Of a DNA stretch of 64,000 bases, positions 34,201 to 46,600 are shown piece by piece. The stretch's first letter is position 1; every line of letters starts with the position of its first letter. The stretch comes from Leuctra nigra (taxonomy: Eukaryota; Arthropoda; Insecta; Plecoptera; Leuctridae), in NCBI GenBank assembly GCA_934045905.1, contig OW203763.1:21131108-21195107 (forward strand), written 5' to 3'. The notes beneath the pieces are model-generated. The model was not told the DNA's origin. It saw nothing but the letters and a program-made list of their open reading frames with translations, and searched no databases. The position numbers and the translations under genes are program-made.

Positions 34201-37200
34201 TGCGACCCAAAAATGCCAAACGCCATAGAATCCAGACCAATGAAGTTAGCACTACAACACTTGGTGTAAACGTTGATTGTAAAGCATGTCATACATAAGG
34301 AATCGAATGCTATCAGTTTCAATCTCATAAAAATCCTATTATGAGAATCAGCCGCTGGACCTTATTAAATGCCTGGCCTTATTTGTACCCCTGGCCTTAT
34401 AAGACAATAAAAATAAAATAAAATAAAAATAAAAAAAAGACAATAACAATAAAAATAAACAATTGTTCATTAAATTATATGATTAATAAACAAAATAAAT
34501 AAATGATTCAATAACAATAAACAATAAAAAGTAAAAGTAAACAAATAAACTGAAATTAACCTACTTTGAGAATTGACTTAGTTTCTAAATCGATGTATTA
34601 TTTATTGCCAAAGAGCTAAATGTCTGCAAATGATGATCGGTTGTGCTTACTTTATGTTCGTATTCTGGGCTTCAGCTCTGGAGATTGTTTATTCAATTAC
34701 TTCCATATTATTACTTTCTGTTTAATGACAAAGATTCAATAAGTTTCAACTTCGCTGGGTGTCTGAGTGGAAGTTTGAAGGTCAGAGCACCCATAAACGA
34801 TTTTGTGTCGATGGGACACCCACAGAATTATAAAAGGATTTGCATTTCAAGAATAACATTGTTCAGTTTGAATATTTAATATGAATTGATATATTATAAA
34901 TTGTGATTGTTTTTGACAAAATGTTTTCTCATCTTCAGGCCCCGCCTCCCAGAGCGTGGCGATGCTGGAGAAGATGATGGAGACCGGCATGAACATCGCC
35001 CGTCTCAACTTCTCTCACGGCTCTCACGAGTACCACGCCGGTACGATCGCCAACATCCGTCAGGCCTGTGAGAACTACAGCAAGAAGCTGGGCATGAGCT
35101 ATCCACTGGCCATCGCGCTCGACACCAAGGGTCCGGAGATCCGTACAGGTCTTCTTGAGGGGGTACTGTCATTGATAAACAACTCAACTAAATAAGAACC
35201 TGGAAAATTTGTTGATTTTTAGTAATTTCTTCGGGTCATCTTACTTTTAACTTTAGACCGGGCACTACCGCATTGATTGAGACATTTTTTTATGAATGAA
35301 TCAGCCATGCCATACATGTGCTCTTCTGCTTTATTCCACTGCAACACTGCAAACTCCTCTTCTGAAAAAATACTCTTTTTTACAACAAGGTTGCCTCAAT
35401 AGCGCAGAACAGTCATCAAATCCATGGGAATATTAATTATTTTTTTGTAAAACTACCTGTGTAAACTGCATGAAGTAAACTATCATGAAATATAAATCCC
35501 TGGATGGCATCTGTGTTAATTAAATACAATTAATAAACAATATATTACCTGATACCATAACGCAAATCATTTATTTTTTATTATAGTACGTTTTGTTGCC
35601 ATATTAAATACTAAAGTGGAACTTATTGAGGGATTCAAGTTATTTGAAACTTGTCAGTAGCAAAATTAGATCAATAAGATAACGAGTTTTATTCTACATG
35701 GAAATCGGGAGTATCAGATAAAGCCATATATATATTCTGTAAAAATGTATACAATTTCCGGTCAAGATTGTAGAGCCATACAAGATAGTGGCACGATCGA
35801 TGTGCAATTAGAAGTAATTTCTATGACATCGGCTTCTAGTGTGGGACTTCTCAGAGCACTAATACTTAATTAATCACAAAAACGATACAAATTAGGAATC
35901 CTACAATCTCTTTTGTTGTTGGGGAAAATAAATCAACCTCCCTCCAATATAGAACTATTTATTTCTAAAACATCAATATAAAGGCATACACTTTATAAAG
36001 AAAGTATTGGAATGAGATTTTGTTGAAAATGTTTCCCCCCAATTAATGCATCCTAAAATAGCCCTACTTCTAGAATGAAATATCAAATCAAATACATACT
36101 TATTACTATCTTGTTCCTTCTTCTTAATTCGGACAGCTGTAATTATTTAGAAGCCCGCAATCACTGACTCTATTCGTGTTTACAGGGAGGATCTGCTGAA
36201 GTCGAGCTGAAGAAAGGAGACAGTATCAAGCTCACGACGGACAAAAACTACGGCGAGAAGGGCACATCTGAAATAGTCTTCGTTGACTACTCAAACATTA
36301 CGAAAGTATTGAAAGTAGGGAATCGAATCTTCGTCGACGATGGTTTGATTTCTCTCGTCTGCAGCGAAATTGGTGAGTCCAGAATACAGACTAGCAACTA
36401 ATAACACCAATAGCAATTGGTGAGTCCAGACTCCAGAATACAGACTAGCAACTAATAACAGTAACACCAATAGCAATTGGTGAGTCCAGACTCCAGAATA
36501 CAGACTAGCAACTAATAACACCAATAGCAATTGGTGAGTCCAGACTCCAGAATAAAGACTAGCAAAGTAATAACACCAATAGCAATTGGTGAGTCCAGAC
36601 TCCAGAATAAAGACTAGCAAAGTAATAACACCAATAGCAATGGGTGAGTCCAGACTCCAGAATAAAGACTAGCAAAGTAATAACACCAATAGCAATGGGT
36701 GAGTCCAGACTCCAGAATAAAGACTTGCAAAGTAATAACACCAATAGCAATTGGTGAGTCCAGACTCAAGAATACAGACTAGCAAAGTAATAACACCAAT
36801 AGCAATTGGTGAGTCCAGACTCCAGAATAAAGACTAGCAACTAATAACACCAATAGCAATTGGTGAGTCCAGACTCCAGAACTAAGACTAGCAAAGTAAT
36901 AACACCAATAGCAATTGGTGAGTCCAGACTCAAGAATACAGACTAGCAACTTATTACACCAATGGCAATTGGTGAGTCCAGAATGGCAACTGTCTGTTCC
37001 ACGGTGAGAAGAGAAATATAAGATAAAATGTTCTATTTCTTGGGATGTTTATGCGTTTTACAGCCTTCAATAGACTGAGACAACTGTGATTATTAGTGTA
37101 TTTTACACTAAATAAAAAGTAGCCTTAGACAGTTATTGTGAGAAGTGTATAGGTGCACTTGGCCAAAGTAAATACGTTATTTGAACGAAACGGATTGGCT

Positions 37201-40200
37201 ACTGGTCAAGTTTCTTGACAATCAATCCTTGTTTTGTTATTATCATGTGAAATCATTGCTCAGCAACTAGAGTTAGATGACGAGTTAGCATAGAGTTCAT
37301 TGGATAATGCCATTAAATCTCTGTCAGCCAATCCGATTCTTTTGATTACCGTTTTTATTTTGGCCAAGTGAAGTTAAAAGACGACAGTACTCTCAGAAAA
37401 TTTCGATTCCGATGTAAACAATCTTAGAAATGCATGAAAATGCATTAGCTCTGGGTTGTACGTGACATTTATGACATTTAATCGTGTGTTGCATGTTGCA
37501 TATACTGCTGTGAAGTAAGTTATTTTAATTCAAATATTGAAAACCACAAAAAAAAACAGAAAAAGGCGGCCCCTACTTTTTTCTTAACGACTTGACCGAT
37601 TGTTTACAAAATTTAACAACATAGAGATGAAGAGTAAATCTGTGTCTCTAGTAATCCAAAAAAATAATAAAAAATGTTTTTTCTCGTTTTGACAAACATG
37701 GGCAATATATGAGTCTTTTTGGCACCTCTGCCCTGAAATAAAATAACTAAACAAAAAATACAACTTTGGGGCTACTAGAGACACTAATCTACTCTTTATC
37801 TATAACCTGTGAAAATTAAATAGGGCCGCCTTTTTGTGCTTCATAAAACATGGATTTCATCAAGTGCATATTTTCTTTCGAATAGTTTGGTTTGGCTTAT
37901 GATTTATCAATATGTTCTCCTAATCAGTCGCCTTGTCACGCTTCAGGTGCCGACTACTTGAAATGTACTGTGGAGAACGGCGGCACATTGGGCAGCCGCA
38001 AGGGCGTCAATCTTCCCGGTGTTCCTGTGGATCTTCCCGCCGTCTCCGAGAAGGACAAGTCTGACCTCAAGTTCGGCGTCGAGCAGGGCGTCGACATGGT
38101 GTTCGCGTCGTTCATCAGATCGGCGGCAGCTTTGGGGGAAATCCGAGCGGTGCTAGGTGACTTGAACTGAATTTCTTACAAGTTAGAACACACGTACAAG
38201 GGCAAAGCGGCTCTCTCACCAGAATACGCCGATATTATTGAATAGTGAGATGCTTTCGAAATATGCACAAGATTTTGTACTAGGAAGGCAGTGGAATCGA
38301 TTTAAAAAGTTACAGAAGATCTTCTCAACTATTGCACTTTATATAAGAAAAATTCTTTATAATAACAAAAGAGTTAATTGGCTGATAAGATGTGCGTGTT
38401 TTAATCATATTTTACTAATAAGCATATGTAATAAATTGAGAGAATTTGGTTGAGATCTTTCAATGAGAACACCAAAACACTTTTGGCCACTCCTCGACAT
38501 AACCCATTAGACAGAATAGTGTCGTTATTAAATATTGAAGCATGTGCTCTTCTCCATTCTTTCTAGTCATATTTCTTTTGCTTTCTATAAAGGCGAATAG
38601 AATCTACATAAATGATCACTTAGAAGTCCGATGGTCTACATGGTTTTGCTTTTGTTTCTAAAAGACTTGGACAACTTAAAAACTGTTAAAACATAACTAT
38701 AACTACACATTGTACACATTTTTGTTTTATCTACATTCTATTCACCTCCTCTCGTGGTAAGAGAGTAAACGATGACTGATGAGTAAGAGATGCCCTGCAT
38801 TAATGTGTATCTTCCTCTTCCGTGCTTTAGGTGATGCTGGTAAGGACATCAAGGTGATCTCGAAGATCGAGAACCACCAGGGAATGGTCAACTTGGACGA
38901 GATCATCGCCGCTTCCGACGGCATCATGGTCGCGCGCGGTGACCTTGGCATTGAGATTCCACCAGAGAAAGTGTTCCTGGCTCAGAAAGCGATGATTGCG
39001 CGATGCAACAAGGTGAGATTACTCTCACGTGCAGCTGTAATGAGAGATGCAGCATGACTCTGACTCTCACATTTCTACTTAGTAGGCATATAACTTTCAT
39101 TGAGGGCGTTAGCATGGTTGCTACATGCACATTCCACTTGCAAAACTGTCATTTGAGCAGGCGCGTAGGAAGGGGGGGGGATTATCCCCCCCCCCCCCCA
39201 CTCGAGCAGGATGACCCCCCATTCACCATTCCAAATTAAGTGTAGTGCCCAAGAATCACTTAATGGTTTAAATTGTAAAAAAAAACGCCCTGTGGGGCAA
39301 AAATAGTAGTTATTTGGTGTAATTTGAGCCGTTTAGCACCCCAGAATCACTTTTAACTAGTTTCAATTCTAAAAGCAGGGCGTTAAAAAACGCCCTGCGG
39401 GTCTAAAACTGGGGACTTCGCCCCCCAGACCCCCCTTCCGGGTGTTGCAATCCCCCCCCCCCCATGATGAAAGTAGTTCCTACGCGACTGCATTTGAGTG
39501 ACCTCTACTCGACCTTGCTACTAGATTCATCGTGGATCTATAAACTTTCAGTCTCGTTCAGACAGTTCAGACCGCTCAGACCAGACTTTAGCCATCAATC
39601 AATCAATAAGTCAATCAAGCCATGCTGTCAATCATATTCATGAAGAGATCATTGTCAGCAGCGAATAATGCACGTTGGTTGGAGAAAGGGCAGCGTTACA
39701 GGAAATATCCACAAATTAGTTTCCAAGAGAGAATGGGATAAGATTAAGAATCTTCATAAATCAATAGACTATACTTTTATTGGGATTGGTGGTATATTGT
39801 ACTGTTTTTGTAATTTGCTACAATGTATCTAGGTATTTAATTCGTTCACTATAATTGCTTTTTTTAGTCCGCATAAATGCCTCTTGGCAGTGTGAAACAA
39901 TGGAATATGCTGTATTATTGTATATTAAAACAAAACGGATTTTAATTTTTAAGTTGTTTAATATCCATTTTGAAAATCTGATTTGAACGGTTTTGCTTTC
40001 GAAAGAAATGAAAGCTCAATTCCTCTTCTCTCAGAGAAGAGCAGCACAGATAACAGCATTTCTATTCTAAACCTTCCCTAGCGTTCAGATACGCAAGGTT
40101 ATCATTTATCAATCAAATCATTATCATGGAAATTGGCATCGGCTTTAATACACTTAGGCCCGGTTGCACCATGTCCCGATAAGTAAGATAAAGTTCACTT

Positions 40201-43200
40201 TAGCCTAAAGTGGACTTTAGCGGTCTAGATGGCTGTGTTTAATTGGCTGTTGTCATGGTTTCAGGCGATAAATCCTACCGCTAACTTTATCGGGACTTGG
40301 TGCAACCGGGCCTTAGGAAAAAGACGAATTCATCGGAAAATTGCACTATATCTTTAATGAATGAAAACATGGATTATTTGAAAATGAGAACAAATAATCT
40401 TCTTATTTCATGCCAAGTGTTCAGGAATATTCATAACCTGGGTGCAAATAGTCATTCGTCAAAGGAGCAAAACGACATAACAGCTGACACCTCGCGGTGA
40501 CGTTCATAGCAAAATAGGTTGGACATAGTCACTGATAGTTGTGGCTGCTGACGCATCTCATTCGTACCAACTGCTCCACCTTCCAATGTGAATTGTCTCC
40601 CTCCAGGTCGGCAAGCCCGTGATCTGCGCCACCCAGATGCTGGAGTCGATGGTGAAGAAGCCTCGTCCGACCCGCGCCGAGGGCTCCGACGTCGCGAACG
40701 CCATCCTCGACGGCGCCGACTGCGTCATGCTGTCCGGCGAGACGGCCAAGGGCGACTACCCTCTCGAGTGCGTCCTCACCATGGCGAACATCTGCAAGGA
40801 GGCGGAGGCAGCCATCTGGCAGAGGCAGCTCTTCACCGAGCTCTCCGGCAAGGTTAGCACGAACAAGTCTACTTTTTGCACTGAAGATACAACATGAAAG
40901 GCAAAAAGAGGGTCATGAAAAGTAAAAGAGGCCAATATTAGTTGTTATTCTTCATGGTTTCACACCATTTTACTCTGGTGGTGCAAGATAATTTAAGATA
41001 ATTACTCGAGCTACTTGCCTACTCTTGTTGCAACTTCGCTCGTGATTTAAATTTCGGTGTTCTTTCTATTGACTTCTCACTAATATCATCAAATAATCCC
41101 TCATGTCAGTGAATTTCTCCAATAGTAAAACGTACGCTTGAGCTACTCTGGGTCTGTACGTTTTATCTATTTTAAGATCAACATTACATCATCGCACATA
41201 CGTTTTAAAAACTGTCTTTAGTAAGTGAATCTGTGCTGCAATTCCAGGCGCAGCCACCGATCGATGCCGCCCACACTGTGGCCATCGCCACCGTCGAGGC
41301 CAGCGCCAAGTGCATGGCCGCGGCCATCATTGTGATCACGACGTCTGGCCGATCGGCGCATCTGATCAGCAAATACCGACCTCGTTGTCCCATCATCGCC
41401 GTCACCCGATACAGCCAAGTGGCGCGGCAGTCGCATCTCTTCAGAGCCATCCTGCCGCTCCACTATACCGGTGAGGGTTAGTTGAGGACGTTCTTCTCTG
41501 ATATAACTATAAGATCGATTAGATCGGTGGTACTCAACCGTTTTGACTTGCGGGCCAATAATACAAATTTGAAATTTGCTATTGTTGGCGGGCCGTACTT
41601 TTTAAAAAGTGCAATAATGCTCACGTGATGGTTCATTCCAGGCGCTTATAGAAACTACTCTTATCTTGGGGGGGGGGGGGGGGGGGGCGAAGCTCCTCAG
41701 CCTTAGCCCCGCAGGGCGTTTTATTTAGAATTTAACAATTTAAAAGTGATTCTGGGGCTCGAAAATACTTGTTGTTGCCCCGCAGGGCGATTTTGTTAGA
41801 ATTTGAAGCAATTTAAGTGATTCTGGGACGCTAAACTTAATTTTGTATGCAGAGTGGGTGGTCAGTCAGCTAGCACCCTACTAGCACCCTGCAGTCTGCT
41901 TCCTTCGTGCCTGCTTCATTCAGTGCTTTGTTTATTAGGAAACGAATCGAACAATGTTTCACATGCCAAAGCATGATTTCTTTTACAATTTTCGGAATTG
42001 GTAAAAGGCTTCATTTTCGTTGCAACAAGTATGAAGTTACATTTAGCTTTCGTCGCATTTTCAGCCTGATGCATGGATAATAACATGACGACTCTCAAAT
42101 TTCTCTCAAATGAAAGAAATATTTATTAAATCTTTTTTTTTTATTATTATTTTCACAGTGTACTTACACATTTTGTGAATAAGTAGGTATTTGAAACATC
42201 AACAGGGGGGCCACAAATATTAGTCCTGCGGGCCGCAGGTTGATTGATTGATTGATTGATTATTAGTGTTTAACGGCGCGTCAACGACGAGGTTATATTG
42301 CGCACATTAATTTTTACTTTAAACTTTGTTGAATTAAGTGGAGGACATGGGGAGGGGGTCGACCGAACGGGCTCGATCCGGGGGAGTCCAGCACTGGTGG
42401 GAAGGCCAGGCCGGAATGGGGACGGACTGGGGGGTGTGAGGATTCGGGCCGGCGGAACCCGATTTCAGGGGGATCACCATCTCGAGGGGGAAGGCCGGCC
42501 CGATGGGGACCGCAATTCAAGGGAAGACATGGTTAGGCCAACCCTGGCTGCTCTTGGTCTGGGCCTCACCACTGACCTGTCCGGCATGGGTAGCCCTTAC
42601 ACATGAGCATATGCTCGCCGGCTTAGCTGCAGTGGATCATTGGCCAACGCAAACCCACCACCGCGCTAAGGTGGCAGCCGTCGGGGGGCCGCAGGTTGAG
42701 TACCACTGGATTAGATTGTTATTATTTCCATTATAATGCTGCACAATACCGGTGAGGTTTAGGGGGAGGCCCTGTTACTATTGCCATTAATCTCTGATAT
42801 AGCTAAATTTACACCGTACAATTTCTTGAACAACTTCTGTTTCACATTCCCATTTTTGATACAATTTTGTATTTACATGAAGCAACTTCTTGTCACAGAA
42901 CTTGAGCTCAAGTTTTATTTATATCATTCAGAACATGTTCTGATTTCTGTCAAGAGTGTGGCAAGAGGATGTTGAAGAAATTGCTCCGTGTAAATTGGGA
43001 TTTATATTGATGTCATCATATCGCTGCACTTTACCGGTAAGGGTTAGTGGAGGAATATCTGAAACATTACAGTAATATGTTAACATTTTAAATAATTTTG
43101 TGGTTAATTTTGCCGGTGCACTCACCACTGCGACATGCCACTGGAGATTATGAATAGGTATATGGAAGAACTAACGTCTTGTTCATATAGTTAAAATGGT

Positions 43201-43585
43201 TGGAATGCGTAATTTATATGGTAAGCATATTTCTTCACATAGCGAAGGAAGGATATGAAGTTGTGAACCATGTTTTATGATATCCTCGGAGAGATGGAAC
43301 ATAATTGTAATGTTTTTATCTAGTGGAGCGGTCGCTCCACGCCAGCCAAGTCGTACGGCGCGCGCACACTCTCATATAAAGGCTGGAGCAAACCCACTTT
43401 TACTGTAAGCATCAAAGTGGCATTTTCGGCCTACTGGATCTTAAAATTGGAAAATCTCACATTGTTGCGATATATCTTAATTTCGAGCTATGGCCCACCC
43501 TACAACATATACCAAATTTGGGAACAATAGGTTACGCCCTTTGCGCGCTAGAGGGCCGTGAAAACAGTGTTTTAGGGCGGTTTTC

Positions 43586-43629
<44 letters not shown>

Positions 43630-46600
43630 CTCAGTAGTAGTAGTAGTAGTAGTAGTCTCCTGGAATTCAAATCCGGTAAACAGGCCACAGCCTAAACGGC
43701 TTAACCGATTGATCTCACATTTTTACCACGTGTGCACTTTTGGCGTCTGATTTAACCTTCACCCCATGAATTTTTTGTGCCGCCATTTTGAAACCGGAAG
43801 TGACGTTATATTTCAACAACTTCTAAACCGATTGGAGCGAAAATAGCGCCAAACGATTCGGACGGTCAACTATATGGATTATCATTAGCTAGAGACTAAA
43901 CATTATGTTAACGAAACCGGAAATGACGTCATGAAATTTGAAATACATCGATTGGCATTTCGGCAACAAATGTTGATCCGATTATTTTGATATTTATGTA
44001 TCGTATGTACTTCTGATATCTCATTTGACTTGTTATAAAACCAACCGGAGCCGCCATTTTGAAACCGGAAGTGACATCATATCCCAAAAACGGCTAAACA
44101 GATTTGAACGAAACCAGCGCTAAACGATTAAGACGGTTAACTTTATGTTTTATCGGCAGTAATATTTGCAGTTTCCTATACCAAAGCCGGAAATGACGTC
44201 ACACATTTAAAAAATCTCACAAATTTACATTTTGATACAATTAATACTATTTGAGACAGCTTATAATAATATGTAATCATGTTTAAATTAAATTTCAAGG
44301 GGTCAGAGATTTCAGCCGCCATTTTGAAACCAGAAGTATCGTCGTATCTCGAATACTGGTAGACTGATCGGTACGAATCTAGCGCTAAACGATTCGGAAG
44401 GACATCTCTATGGAATAGGAACAGTCAAACTAGAATTTTCCTATTCATGAGCCCGGAAATGACGTCATTAAAAATTAAAAATTATTATACCTAATCCCCA
44501 TTCTATAAAATGTATACATATTCAGAAAGCTTAAAAAGATACACATTTGTAGATATATATTCTAAGCAGTGCAGTAATTTCAGCAGCCATGTTGAAAACC
44601 GAAGTGTTGGCATGTCTCGGAACTGGGTTGACCGATTGGAATGAAACCTTTGCTATTCTTCATGAAAGACCATTTAAGCAAATATATAGCAGATTTTCAT
44701 TAGTAGTAACCAAATTGTAAATGGCGATTTTTTTTACAGGATTTAGAAATTGTTCATTCGATTTAACTGTCACAAATTTTAAGAATAAACTAAAAAAAGG
44801 AGTGATATCCCCATAAAAAACACTCCGTGTAAAAATACCAGCCAAGTCTCTACAACTAAAAAAAAGCTATGAAATCTTAAAATTCTGCACTGAAAAGTAG
44901 TGATATCAAAAAATGGGCCAAGTCAAAACTTTATTTGAAAATCAAAAAATACTTGGCGCATCATTTTTTTAGGGCATAATAGGTATACTATATGTATTAT
45001 GTATATTTAATGTATATTTTCTATCTGGTCTATACTTCTAAACTATGTATACACGATGCGCCAAGTATTTTTTGATTTTCAAATAAAGTTTTGACTTGGC
45101 CCATTTTTTGATATCACTACTTTTCAGTGCAGAATTTTAAGATTTCATAGCTTTTTTTTTAGTTGTAGAGACTTGGCTGGTATTTTTACACGGAGTGTTT
45201 TTTATGGGTTATTATTATATTAGCGGGTTGTCTACAGCTCTAAGCCGGCCGATTCCCGCACTCCAGACGCCACCTCTCTCTGTCCGTCCAGTCATTATCA
45301 CCAATTCCTCTTCTTGACATGTCCAGCAGCACCTGTTTCTTCCAATCCTCTTCTGGTCGCCCTCGTCTTCTTCTACCAGGAGGTATCCAAGACTCTAATC
45401 TTTTTGGCCACCTCTGAGGTTCCATGCGCTGAACATGCCCATACCAAACTTTTCCACTCCCATCCGTCTTCTTATCTCCTCATTCCTCACGTGCTCTAAT
45501 CTTGAGACTCCACAACTCCTTCTTAAGAAATCCATTTCCACTGCAAGCAGCCTTTCTCTATCCCTCTGCGTCATCTCCCACGTTTCTGCACCATACAGAA
45601 GAATGCTTTGAACTATCGTCTTGTAGATTCTTTTTTTTGTGGTTTTACCTACACTCCCGGACCAGAGTAACGAATTGAGCGTCTGTATTGCCTGTCTCGC
45701 CTGACCAATACGACAGGATATCTCTCTCCTACTGTTTCCTTCTTTATCAATTACAGTTCCCAAGTACTTATATTGCTCACACACCTCGATACACTGTCCA
45801 TTCAAATCCAAGCCCTCTCCAAACTCCTTGCCAACCACCAAATATTTCGTCTTTGTAACGCTGATTCTTAATCCAGCCTCCTCATATGCATCATTAAGCG
45901 TCCTCAGCATAAAATCAATGTCATACTCATCTGAGGCCATTAATATCTGATCATCAGCAAAGAGGAGAGTATGAAGAAGTTCACCACCAACATCAATTCC
46001 CATGCCCCTGCATTTCCTCTGCCACTCTTTTAAAATCTCGTTGACATACACTTTGAATAGAGTGGGAGATAAGCAACACCCTTGCCGTAGACCTTTTGTT
46101 ATTATGAAAGGTTGCGACAATTTATTTCCACTTTTAACAACACTCTCCTGTTGGTAATACATACTCTTTATAGTGTTGATATACTTGCTGCTGATCCCAC
46201 TATCATCCAATATTTTAAAGAGGTTCTTAAGAGGTACCGTGTCATATGCCTTTTCCAAATCTATAAATACAAGATGCGTATCGGTGTTCCTTGCCTTTCG
46301 CTTCGAAATCACTTGCTTTATGGAGAAAATATTGTCTGCACATGATCTGCCTGCTGTGAAGCCACATTGTTCCTCGTCAATATTAATCTGGTCTTCAAGT
46401 CGCTTCTTAATAACCCGCCCATACAGTCTGCCCACTGATGAAGTCACGCTTATCCCCCTGTAGTTCTTACATTCGAGTCGAGATCCCTTCTTGAAGATGG
46501 ATGTAACATACGCCAATTTCCACTCCTTGGGTATGCAATCCTCTTCAATTAAACACTTGTCAAATATACAGGCCATTATCTCGAGAACAACATCTGGGCC

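Larger units (their letters stand above)
41525..42708. mobile_element. hAT element with 8-bp target duplication and nested insertions
   Basis: The left end cggtggtactcaacc and right end ggttgagtaccactg form inverted termini of the hAT type (consensus CAGTGGTACTCAACC). gattagat flanks both sides (41517-41524 and 42709-42716). The element carries no transposase frame. It contains a smaller hAT MITE (41639-41913) and a SINE-like insertion (42244-42685); without these it would be about 467 bp. It lies in pyruvate kinase intron 8. Confidence 0.88.

Noticed and set aside
34956..35187. Antisense frames over pyruvate kinase exons (for example 35005-35187 and 41205-41463 on the minus strand)
   Set aside because: Shadows of GC-rich coding exons, without domains or splice support.
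36291..36750. Minus-strand repetitive frames (HQLLLVLL repeats)
   Set aside because: They translate the antisense strand of the donor array and have no start or domain support.
42298..42736. Glycine- and proline-rich frames in the hAT region
   Set aside because: They fall in the SINE-like insert, are GC-rich non-coding sequence and match no domain I recognise.
43320..43345. Helitron end (hairpin followed by CTAG on the minus strand)
   Set aside because: The 3' flank is A, not the T expected for a Helitron, and the 15-bp target duplication and RT point to a LINE.
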